From: Chara braunii
Lineage: Eukaryota; Streptophyta; Charophyceae; Charales; Characeae
Assembly: GCA_003427395.1 (NCBI GenBank)
Contig: BFEA01000155.1
Location: 1,914,819 to 1,947,354 of the forward strand
Length of the DNA: 32,536 bases
Reading direction: 5' to 3'
Position numbers and translations under genes: made by a program. Positions within the stretch are counted from its first letter, which is position 1. Each line of letters begins with the position of its first letter. A model generated the notes under the pieces. The model made no database searches. It saw nothing but the letters and a program-made list of their open reading frames with translations, and was not told where the DNA came from. Shown piece after piece: positions 10,381-18,625 of the stretch.

Positions 10381-10890
10381 CTTCTTCTTAATTAGGCTAT
10401 GTCATGCTTATCTGGTTTTCTTACAATGATCCTTTGTGACATCTGGGTTTCATGATCTTCTCATATCGGATGTAGGATTTTAGAGATAGTAGAATCTTGG
10501 TTGATGTATTGCCAAGCTGTGGTGTTCCGTGTCCTTAGTTTGTTGATGTCAGAACGAAGTGACCATTGTTGGGGAGTAGCCCTGTGACCTGTTGTAATAG
10601 CAGTTGGAGGCCTGATAGAGAGATCTAGGGATTTGTCGAGGGAAGAAGACAATCCAGAGGTGAACTGGGGGATTATGCCATGACAACCTAAGGGGTCGGG
10701 TACTATCTGGGTAGTGCAAACATGTCATCTATGGTAGGTATTGGTTGGGATGATATTGTCTTTGAAGTTCTGCATTTGGTGTAAAGGGGGAGGTTATAAG
10801 TTGTTCATAGATTGTGAGGCTCGGTTGTACTGATGTAGTTTATATCTTACCAATAGATTTCACATCATCACCGTCATCATAATAAAAAAG
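10381..10890 (+). repeat. Dispersed repeat R1, copy A
   Basis: About 500 bases, clearly related to 12325-12845 in the same orientation. Shared landmarks are a start with GGC.ATGTCA.GCTTAT, TATCGGATG.AGGATTT, GTTTGTTGAT, GAGAGAT.T, GGGTCGGGTA, ATTGTGAGGC and TTATATCTTACCA.TAGATTTCA, then a CATCAT-type tail. Identity looks near 70% by eye. Its left end falls just after the break in the minus-strand LINE. Confidence 0.8.
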
Positions 10891-12324
10891 TGGGACAAGC
10901 GTTGCAGACCACTAATTAGAATTGAAGAATAACAATGTCGTTTGAGGATTAATATCACAGAAAACCATATCGTAACAACATGGTTACTCCTATGTTTCAG
11001 ACCTTTAACCTACGTACTGCTTAGTCTTAATGAGCGTCGTCGCTTAAACTTTATTTAAATATATGAACTAACTCTCTTGAGTTCCCAATTCATCCCTTGA
11101 TGGGGTACCATCGTGGGGATTTGGTTCCCATAATTTCGAAATATTTTATAAACATTAAAAATTGTTAAGATAATGCTGCATTGAAAAAAAATAAAAAAAT
11201 AAAAAGCGACAAAGTATGCAAGGGCGAAAAAATTGTGTCAAGCGTATTCGACATTACTTAGTACTAAGCTTACTGAATGCGATAATCCCTCAGGCATATG
11301 CACCTGCAGGTCAGGTGTTGTAGCGCTTCTAATAAAAACTGTGTAAGTAGTCTTGAAGAAGTCGACGATGTGCCCCCTAGTATTATGTAAGCAAATTTGT
11401 CTCGTAGTTAAAAATGTCACGAGGCCAAGGCCACGAGAGTTGAATGCCACCACAGGCCGGAAACTGTGTACCACACACTCTCCGCAGGATGCAGAAGAGG
11501 GTGTGGTTCCTAACCGCCTAGGCGGTTGTCTAGCATCGATAGATTGACCCCTCAAGGCGCGTGTCAACTAACACTTGAGTGTCGAAGGTGACCCTCAAGA
11601 CCTTTGAGGGCCTCGTAATTGTGGGTACTACATAACACACCATCACTGCGACTGCTTGTGTATTCATGCATGGCTAGTCGATATGACTAAGATATGTGTC
11701 GCCGCAATATTTATTCAGAGCTTCGCGTGTGATACTCGTCTGATCCGCGTGGTAAAAGTTATGGGTCAAGTGTGAAAAAAGAGACTCGGCGAAATTTACA
11801 TATGGAGTTCTATTTTCGTGAGAACTATCACGTGGTTAGATTTAACCATCCTAGTCGACCGGCGAAGGATCGAGTTCGAGAAATCAGCGCCTCGGGCGAC
11901 GGTTCGCGCACGAGTTCGATTCGGGCGTTAACCGCACGTACCCCCTATGCTACAGCAAATGAGAAACGCCTTCGGTCGGGCCACCTCTGCGATTGCACAC
12001 GAAAAGCCTTAGCATGTGGTTTGGTAGCTCAGGAAGGATACACCCACCTAAGGAATGGTGACAGCTCCCACGGGTGGAGGTAAGTTGTACCTCACGTGAC
12101 CCTATCCTGTCGTAGGGGTTCGCGAGACATATAGCTGGCGCACTCGGTCGGAGAGGCAACACTCTACGATGAAATCCTGCAAATCCTGTGTAACGCGACC
12201 GGGAGGGTCCCCTCTGTAGGACCGATGCGCTCGACACCGTCCATCGGGATACACTTATTTTATTTTAGGATATCTTTAGTAGATTTGAAAAATACATTAT
12301 TCAACAAAAATTCAACGAGATCTA
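10891..12324. other. Unassigned part of the inserted segment
   Basis: No protein motif is recognised on either strand. The stretch is AT-rich to about 11230 and more GC-balanced after that. A GGGGATTTGGTTCCCA block near 11115-11130 resembles the modules at 12852-12972. Short direct repeats such as AATCCTG (12171 and 12181) are present. I cannot tell whether it is one element or several. Confidence 0.4.
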
Positions 12325-12845
12325 CCACTAATGAGGCCATGTCAAGCTTATGTGGGTTTCTTACAATTCAAAGCGACATTTGGTTTTCCTCTCATATATA
12401 TCGGATGCAGGATTTCAGAAGTGATAGAATCCTGCCTGACGCCTTGCGAAGTTGAGGTGGTTTGTGCCCTCGGTTTGTTGATACCAGAACGACCTTGGCC
12501 GGTGTTGGGGCATAACCCTACGACTTGTTTGTAGCAAGAGCTTAAGGCCTGCTAGAGAGATTTGGAGATTTGCTGAGGGAGGAAGACAATCAAGTGGCGA
12601 AAGGGGGGAGGCTACCATGATAACCTATGGGGTCGGGTATAGTCTACGTAGTGAGAACACGCCAACTATGGTTGATGTTGGTTGAGATGATATTATCTTT
12701 GGAATATTCTGTTTGGTATTGGGGGAGAGACTAGGAGTCGCTTATAGATTGTGAGGCCAGGTCGTGCTGATGTGGTTTATATCTTACCATAGATTTCATC
12801 ATCATCATCATCAACATCATCATCATCATCATCATCATATTATCG
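12325..12845 (+). repeat. Dispersed repeat R1, copy B, with (CAT)n tail
   Basis: Second R1 copy, colinear with copy A. It ends in an interrupted (CAT)n tract at 12796-12839. A simple-sequence tail at the same end in copies A and B is the kind of terminus made by target-primed retrotransposition (SINE or LINE 3' ends), but no RT or RNA-polymerase III box was identified with confidence. Confidence 0.8.
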
Positions 12846-12851
12846 GTAGCA

Positions 12852-12972
12852 TCTCAACAAAGTTCATGAGGGACGTTGGGCTCGGTTCCCAGCATAAGCT
12901 ATTTTACCAACTCAACAATGTATCTTAGGGGATGTTGGACCCGATTTCCAGCAGGTGCAGTTTCCCACCAAT
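12852..12972 (+). repeat. Two tandem modules of about 60 bp, found again after R1 copy C
   Basis: Two units starting CTCAACAA, at about 12852 and 12911. Each carries a GGGA.GTTGG.C.CG.TT.CCAGCA block. The second adds CACCAATAGACTG, which matches CACGAATAGACTAG near 17229-17242 after the third R1 copy. The modules therefore belong to the R1 family. Confidence 0.65.
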
Positions 12973-12989
12973 AGACTGCAGCCCCCTCT

Positions 12990-13032
12990 GCAAGACAGGT
13001 AAGAGTGCATCCTCTTACCATCACTCCTGTCT
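12990..13032 (+). other. Stem-loop near the end of the inserted segment
   Basis: GGTAAGAG pairs perfectly with CTCTTACC over a 6-base loop. Outside them AGACAG pairs with CTGTCT after a short unpaired stretch. A T-run near 13056-13070 follows and marks the return to LINE sequence. Confidence 0.5.
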
Positions 13033-13079
13033 GTTAAAGTGGGTGTACTTAAGAGTTTTTTTTTTTTTTTGTAAAGGGT

Positions 13080-13545
13080 GTTGTCTTGCAACAGCAGGAA
13101 AATAGCGGTATCATCAGCAAAGGACTGACTTTTAGCTTAAGGCACATCTGGTCGTGGCACAACAGGGAGACCTACTATACTGTCATTTGCCCTGATCATG
13201 GCATACAATGCCTCAAAATAAAGAATATACAAGTCAGGCGCCAGAGGGCATCCTTGCCTGACAGATTTAAAAAAAAAAAAAATCGGACTATTTGTCATTT
13301 ACAACCAGAGCCGTAGATGCCCCTCCGAAGAGCGCACGAGGGAAACCAATATATCTAGGTCCAAAACTTAATTTTCTAAATAGGGCAAAAAGAACGTCTC
13401 AATTTACCCTGTCATAGGATTTTTCCAAATCTAACAGCAAGATCCATTAGCTTCACGCGCTGTGCAACATAAATAACCGTATCAAGAATTTGTCGCCCTT
13501 TTATGAATCTGGTCTAATTACCATGACCCCTGCTCAAGGATGACA
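13080..13545 (-). pseudogene. LINE ORF2 relic, reverse transcriptase palm
   Basis: The minus strand reads RT motifs in the right order from high to low coordinates. RFIKGRQILDT is at about 13478-13510, LLDLEKSYDRVN at about 13406-13440 with its catalytic Asp present, SVRQGCPLAPDLYIL at about 13220-13265, and SFADDTAIF at about 13111-13123. Stops and an A14 run break the frame. This is a different, AT-richer LINE than the one at 1-6037. Its C-terminal continuation lies at 9481-10375. Confidence 0.9.
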
Positions 13546-13575
13546 CACATAAATTAAGAAAAATGGTTTTCTCAA

Positions 13576-13609
<34 letters not shown>

Positions 13610-13934
13610 GAACTCTGGGTCCTCTTCACTCGGACAGATTTATGTGTGGAGTTAAAGGGGCGAGGTTCCACTGGAAAAACGATTGGAGTACCCGAATTTG
13701 GACAGGATCTAAGCAGGTATGCAGAAAAATAGATCAATAGAGATTTTCTGCACCTTATTGCAAACTCGCCCAGATTCGTGCAACATCTATTTTTTTTTCT
13801 TTCTTTTTCTTTTCGTTTTACAACATGATCGTTTCATTTTATGGGCCCAAGGGCCATGTCCCACTAGCTCCATTGAGCTAGATCTACGTTTAGTTTTTGA
13901 TCCTGTGTGACTGTAGACGACCACAAAGATGCAC
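13546..13934. other. No gene; poly(A) and hairpin
   Basis: An A29 run lies at 13579-13607. CTAGCTC with GAGCTAG makes a 7-bp stem with a 4-base loop at about 13865-13882. I see no coding sequence. Confidence 0.5.
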
Positions 13935-14109
13935 TTAATCCAAGTGGTCTAGCGGTCGGACTTTAATAAAAAAGGTAATTGAGACTACCGTCTCTTTTTC
14001 TTCCGACAAAAAGAAGGACTAAATCCTTTCTTTCGGATACTACGCCCCCTACCCTCGTGACTTTCCGTTGAGCTAGCTGTCTCTTTTTTTCGAGACAGCC
14101 AATTCAACG
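13935..14109 (+). other. A-box-like sequence followed by a run of hairpins
   Basis: TGGTCTAGCGG at about 13947 fits the RNA polymerase III A box seen in tRNA genes. It is followed by GAGAC/GTCTC with a 4-base loop (13980-13993) and then a T5 run. The strongest hairpin has GCTGTCTC (14076-14083) with GAGACAGC (14092-14099), closed further out by CGTTGA (14066-14071) with TCAACG (14104-14109). No good B box was found, so a functional small RNA is only a possibility. Confidence 0.35.
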
Positions 14110-14717
14110 ACCCTCTTGTTTCCCTAAAAGATGTTTTTCTAGAGAAACTGTACGCGCCTCCTTCCATTTGTCATTTTCGTACGGGATTCTAGCAACTCTT
14201 CATTTTCTGTTGTGGAAGTGTCGGTATACCACTCCAATTGTGAAAAAAAAAAAAACAGAACAATTGTATAAGTGCCATTTATAAATGCATTTCTCATTTG
14301 AAATCGAATTAAGCCACCAGTACTTGACCCAACTATCAAGTCTGAGCCTCGATCGATTGGTATGTCGAGCCTTGTCGAGGCTCGAACTACCGGGCGCTAA
14401 CCTTCGGAACGTCCTTGGAGAAGAACGCGGAAAAAAAAAAAGAAAAAAAAAACACAAAAAATGTAAAAAACAACGACAAAAAAACGGGATTTCCTCTAAA
14501 AAATATGGAAAAAAGAAAAAAAAAACAGTTACCTCGTCATGCACAGAAGACAATATTGAAGGCGGTGTATCTTTGCATATTCACACAGAAGATTCACTCT
14601 CGTTTTCGTCTTCCGAAACGAGAGAGAGAGGAACAACAAATTTTGACGAGTTTTCGGCCAAAAAACTCCGTTTCAATTTTGTTCGGAAAATAAAAAATGT
14701 CAATTTTGACGAAATGG

Positions 14718-14721
<4 letters not shown>
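14110..14721. other. No gene; A-rich low-complexity DNA
   Basis: The stretch contains TCGAGCCT with AGGCTCGA as an 8-bp hairpin near 14363-14383 and a long A-rich, lysine-coding stretch at about 14428-14526. I do not treat the lysine-rich open frames as genes. Confidence 0.5.

Positions 14722-14776
<55 letters not shown>
14722..14776 (+). repeat. (CT)n microsatellite
   Basis: About 55 bases of uninterrupted CT. Confidence 0.97.
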
Positions 14777-14780
<4 letters not shown>

Positions 14781-14867
14781 CGCGCGCCCCGCGACGTTTT
14801 CATAATCAATTCCGAAACGGGAATGGTTTCGCTGGAAGATTCATTCCCATTTCCATTTTTTTGAAAT

Positions 14868-15012
14868 GAGTGAGAGAGAGAGAGAGAGGCGGCGACCTGC
14901 AACCTGGACGGAGGGCTGCGACGAACTCGTCGCCTCGCTGAGAGAGGCGGCGACCTGCAACCTGGATGGAGGGCTGCGACGAACTCGCCGCCTCTCTCTC
15001 TTTCTCTCTCTC
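14868..15012. repeat. 58-bp tandem duplication inside a GA/CT-ended foldback
   Basis: Units at 14883-14940 and 14941-14998 are nearly identical, each starting GAGAGAGGCGGCGACC. The end of unit 2, TCGCCGCCTCTCTC, is the exact reverse complement of its start. A GA tract before unit 1 and a CT tract after unit 2 extend the pairing, so the whole block can fold on itself. Confidence 0.8.
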
Positions 15013-15159
15013 GCGCGCGCGACTTTGTTTTTTAACTTCGTTTTCTTTCTTTTTTAAATTTTGTGTATTTGATTTTTTTTTTGTCTTTTGTTTCTTTGTT
15101 CTTTTGTGTCGTACCGAGTGAACTGGAGGTCCGGCCTTCAAGCAGTGATCAGGCCTTTC

Positions 15160-15290
15160 CTTGGCGGACCCCCGAAGGTGTCAGTGCGTTAATGGGGAAG
15201 GTCCGCCGCTGATAGCTGGGCCAAGCACTGGTGGTTTAAATTATCATTTTCAGCTATCACACCGTTGAGTCGCCTCAACTAAACGGTGCA
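15160..15290 (+). other. Three consecutive perfect hairpins
   Basis: GGCGGACC (15163-15170) pairs with GGTCCGCC (15200-15207). TGATAGCTG (15210-15218) pairs with CAGCTATCA (15251-15259). ACCGTT (15261-15266) pairs with AACGGT (15282-15287), with TTGAG/CTCAA nested in the same hairpin. They follow one another within 130 bases and precede a T24 run (15324-15347). No known RNA family was recognised. Confidence 0.5.
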
Positions 15291-15435
15291 AGTGGGACAT
15301 AGTCTCAGTGCCCAAGGCAATCCTTTTTTTTTTTTTTTTTTTTTTTTAAGAAAGAATACAAGTCTTTATAAAAGTCGGAAACCGGGCTCAGCATCCCTTA
15401 CAAAATTATGTGGGGCCCTAAGGGGGCAAGGCACT

Positions 15436-15713
15436 GTGGACATTGCGAAACTCACCAACCAGAAGGGCGAAACGATTCACTCCCCCTTATGCTCCAATAA
15501 GATACCAAGTATACAATGAAGCAGGCTATCCAAACTGATTGGTCACTCAAAGTGCAGCAAAAAGGCGGCAATACTTTGGGCATTGCGGACATTGTGAAAT
15601 TTTGCAACCAGAAGGGCCGAGCGGCTCACTCCCCCTATGGTCCGAGCAGAGACCAACTAGACAATAAAGCAGGCTTTCCAAAATGTTTGGTCACTCAAAG
15701 TGCAGCAGAAAGG
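15436..15713 (+). repeat. Tandem repeat, 159-bp period, two copies
   Basis: Units start at 15436 and 15595. Shared blocks are ACATTG.GAAA, AACCAGAAGGGC, CACTCCCCCT and TTGGTCACTCAAAGTGCAGC. The second unit is shorter at its end. Short frames through it are open, but I recognise no protein. Confidence 0.75.
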
Positions 15714-16507
15714 TTTTACTGCCAAGGAGACCCAACAATTTGTTTTCAGGTGGCCTCCTTTTCGGGCTTGGTGACAGTCCAACAAAATTGAAACTGCATT
15801 TCTCTTCCTTTTTCCTCTAACTTGATCCAAAGCCCTGCCGTTTCTTTTCTTCTCTTAACAATTAGGGTTGTACCTTAAAAAAAAAAGGGGGGGGTTGTAC
15901 ATAAGTACAGAAACTTCTTGGTTTTCATGCTTGATTGCTTTGTGGGGCTGTGCATAAGTAGAATGTAGTTGGTTTGGTGAGGCTAGCTTGCTAAGTGGAC
16001 AAAGTGGGATTTTTGTTGTTCTCTTTAGGCCTCGCACCACTACTCACCAGATGTGCAAAATGAGAATGAATCTTCTCCTAGAACAAGGGAAGATGCAAGG
16101 CCAACTCTTTGGCCTTTTGTGCATGTGGAGGCCCTCTTTGTGGTGGAATGTGTGAGTTTTGCTCCTCCTTTTGTGTGTTGTGGGGTGGTAAATACGTGGG
16201 ATTAAAATGAGAAATAAAACGGAATGAACTGGGTTTCTAGCACGGATAACCATACCACAAGAAACTAAAGCGATGCTTGAAAAAATAGAAAAAAATATCA
16301 TTGTAGTGATTAATCTTTCTCTAGCTAGCGAGCCTACGGCCTTTGTTTTTTTTCGAGTAAATTAGATTGTTTTGGCTTTAAGAGATCGATCATGATGATG
16401 ACAATGTTCTTTCGGGGTTCTTGGGTCTGCTTCTCGGACGCGACTTTTTGATTTGGTATGAACCTAGCCGAAGTGCCCCGGGCCCAAGTCCCACTTATGT
16501 GAATTAT
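15714..16507. other. No gene recognised
   Basis: Moderately AT-rich sequence with an A10-G8 run near 15878-15895 and two similar TACATAAGTA/TGCATAAGTA words at about 15898 and 15951. Nothing else stands out. Confidence 0.5.
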
Positions 16508-16578
16508 CAGTTTCTGATCCTAGATTAAGAAGATCAAGGGTCAGAAATGAAGAATCAGACCTTCTTTATCATCATTAT
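16508..16578 (+). repeat. Repeat R2, copy 1
   Basis: TTTCTGATCCTAGAT, a 7-base spacer and ATCAAGGGTCAGAAA form an imperfect 15-bp stem. It is followed by TGAAGAATCAGACCTTCTTT. The same order recurs at 17370-17409, 17605-17620 and, in part, 18058-18071 and 18189-18215. Confidence 0.75.
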
Positions 16579-16744
16579 ACAGGGACACAAAATTTCAGTG
16601 TTCTTGTTATATAGAAAAAAAAAATCGAAGCCGGGTAATGGCCCCGGTATCTCAAGGACGTCTTCAAAAAAATGTTTGTTTACATGTGGTTCTGAGAATG
16701 CTTTAGGATTGGGGACTTCTAGAAACTCGCTTTAGGCTGTTTGA

Positions 16745-17260
16745 TACTGGTACATTCATGGATCTGCGGTTGTTCGATCCCAGAACAACGCTGGACGGTG
16801 CTGGGGTGTCGCCCTATAACCTGCTGACTGCAGAGCATGAGGCCTGGTAGAGAGATCTGGGGATGCTTTGGGGTGGGCGTTCCAAGGGACAACCAAGGGT
16901 TGCCGTTGGGACGATGCTGGGCGGAGCTGGGGCGAGTCGTGTTGCCCTGTAACCTAGCCGGGTGGGAGTGTGAAGCCTGGGAGAGCTCGACAGGGAATAA
17001 GACAGTGTTGGATAGTTTTAGAGAGTTTTGTTTGAGAGCCTAGGAGTTCTGAGCATTCGAAAAGAGGTCAGTAGCTATTCATAGTTTTTCAACCTCTCTT
17101 TAATTCTCTTGAATTTCTTCAATAGTTTTCAGATTGATTCCCAGCCGAAGCCGGGTAATGGCCCTCGTATCTTTAATGACTGGTGTAACTCTATATGGGA
17201 CGCTGACCCCAATTCCCAGCACGTGCTGCTCCCCACGAATAGACTAGAGTATTTGTCCCA
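16745..17260 (+). repeat. Dispersed repeat R1, copy C, with internal duplication
   Basis: GGTTGTTCGATCCCAGAACAA, GGTGCTGGGGTGTCGCCCTA and GGCCTG.TAGAGAGATCTGGGGA match R1 copy B at about 12472-12562. A second, diverged pass of the same blocks follows at about 16905-17000 (GATGCTGGGCGGAGCTGGGG, then CCCTGTAACC and AGCCTGGGAGAG). The copy ends in the CCCAGCA...AATAGACTAG module and an (AAAAT)n tail at about 17265-17285. A CGAAGCCGGGTAATGGCCC word is shared by 16626 and 17149. Confidence 0.7.
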
Positions 17261-17409
17261 AAATAAAATAAAATAAAATAAAAAATTATACGACTATGGG
17301 GAACCCCATAGCAACCACAACCGTGTTCAACCAGGGAACATGGGGGAGCTGCACCCACCATTTCTGATCCTGGATTAGGAAGATCAAGGGTCAGAAATGA
17401 AGAATCAGA

Positions 17410-17604
17410 NNNNNNNNNNNNNNNNNNNNNNNNNNNNNNNNNNNNNNNNNNNNNNNNNNNNNNNNNNNNNNNNNNNNNNNNNNNNNNNNNNNNNNNNNNN
17501 NNNNNNNNNNNNNNNNNNNNNNNNNNNNNNNNNNNNNNNNNNNNNNNNNNNNNNNNNNNNNNNNNNNNNNNNNNNNNNNNNNNNNNNNNNNNNNNNNNNN
17601 NNNN
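17410..17604. other. Assembly gap (195 Ns)
   Basis: Both sides of the gap carry the same 13 bases, ATGAAGAATCAGA (17397-17409 and 17605-17617). The gap therefore lies inside repeat R2. Its length may not be real. Confidence 0.95.
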
Positions 17605-17981
17605 ATGAAGAATCAGACCTTCTTTATATCATTAGACGACTACGGGGAACCCTATAGCAGCCACAACCGTGTTCAACCAGGGAACATGGGGGAGCTGCAT
17701 CCACCAGCACCCCATAGCAACCACAACCGTGCTCAACCAGGGATAAGGCAGAGATTGATTCTGCACACAAACGGGGTTAATCCTTCCTCACTGGGGAAGC
17801 AATCAATGCCCCGCGACTAGGTATATTCGTGTTTTGCAGGGAAGTTGTCTCCAGGGGAGCAGTGGTTGAGGCTCTTCCAGCCCTAATGGGAAGAGGCATG
17901 CGTATAAGTGTTGTAATCAATTTCATAATTGAAGCCTTGGGCACTGGGCCCTTTTGTTATATATAAAAAAAAAGAAACAAT

Positions 17982-18045
17982 CGCGACCAGCAGGATCTGA
18001 ACCTGCACGGGCAAAGCCCATCAGATTTTGAGTCTGACCCGTTAA
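17982..18045 (-). pseudogene. tRNA-Ser-derived fragment lacking the 5' part, anticodon loop reads CAA
   Basis: On the minus strand the anticodon stem TCAGA/TCTGA is intact around the loop CTCAAAA (18026-18032). A long variable arm GGGC-TTT-GCCC follows, then a perfect T arm GCAGG-TTCAGAT-CCTGC, then TGGTCGC and a G at the discriminator position. The long variable arm makes it class II. Its sequence and the G discriminator look like plant tRNA-Ser, while the anticodon CAA would be Leu. One G-to-A change from a Ser CGA anticodon explains that. The 5' acceptor strand and most of the D arm are missing, so no functional tRNA can form. A T-rich run (TTTCTTTTTTTTT) follows the 3' end, like an RNA polymerase III terminator. 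Confidence 0.75.
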
Positions 18046-18422
18046 TTAGGGAGACAAAGGGTCAGAAATGAGTCTTCAGAGGGGTTCATCAGGACAACCG
18101 AGTAGCCGAGTACGGTGGGTGACTGCCATCCGTCTAGTATCCCACCTCTACAACAACCTGGGCTTAGAAAAAAAAAAAAAAAAAAAAAGAATCAGGCCTT
18201 CTTTGTTATCATTATATGACTACGGGTACGGGGAACCCCAGAGCAGCCACAACAGTGTTCAACCAGGGAATATGGGGGAGCTGCATCCACTAGCAGGTGG
18301 GCGATACTGGAGAGGGGTCAATCAATAGCATCAAGACCGAGGTTCTTCGATGGGCCAGTCGCTGTGGCCCCCCGCTCCCATCCCCTCCTGTCCCCTCCCC
18401 TCCCCTATGAACATCAACAGGG

Positions 18423-18510
18423 GCTGCTTTTCAATGCCAATTGGGGGGACCAACAGCCTATCTCTAGGTGGACTGCTTTTCAATGCCAATTGGGCCCGTC
18501 TCTAGGTGGC
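18423..18510 (+). repeat. 49-bp tandem repeat, two partial copies
   Basis: CTGCTTTTCAATGCCAATTG occurs at 18424 and 18473, and both copies are followed by TCTCTAGGTGG. The second copy lacks about 10 bases in the middle. Confidence 0.75.
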
Positions 18511-18539
18511 GGGCGCCAAGCATGCCGAGGAAGGGACAT

Positions 18540-18625
18540 TAGGCCTATAGGGATTGAACCCAAGACCTCCTGAATGCCACTTGCGCTTGTGACGAACCAC
18601 TTTCTGCGGTGCGCGATTTTCGGCG
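18540..18625 (-). other. Weak tRNA-like sequence with B box
   Basis: The minus strand reads GGTCTTGGGTTCAATCCC, a good T arm and B box, preceded at tRNA-like distance by GTGGTTCGTCAC, a poor A box. The acceptor stem is not convincing. It is most likely a tRNA pseudogene or the head of a short interspersed element. Confidence 0.4.

Larger units (their letters stand above)
17275..18300 (+). repeat. R2/R3 repeat array
   Basis: R3 reads GACTA.GGGGAACCC.A, then CAGCCACAACCGTGTTCAACC and GGGGGAGCTGCA. It occurs at about 17287-17365, 17636-17705, partly at 17707-17745, and at 18215-18295. R2 precedes or follows each copy. In the first R3 copy CTATGGGG and CCCCATAG form a perfect 8-bp hairpin that is decayed in the others. 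The array also contains the N gap and the tRNA-derived fragment. An A20 run at about 18171-18190 lies before the last copy. Confidence 0.75.

Noticed and set aside
14350-14420. Possible minus-strand tRNA with GTTCGAGCC B box
   Set aside because: The A-box-like GGTTAGCGCC lies too close, there is no anticodon arm, and the B box is part of the TCGAGCCT/AGGCTCGA hairpin.
14285-14869. Lys-rich protein gene
   Set aside because: The lysines come from A-rich low-complexity DNA and the C-terminal part from the CT microsatellite.
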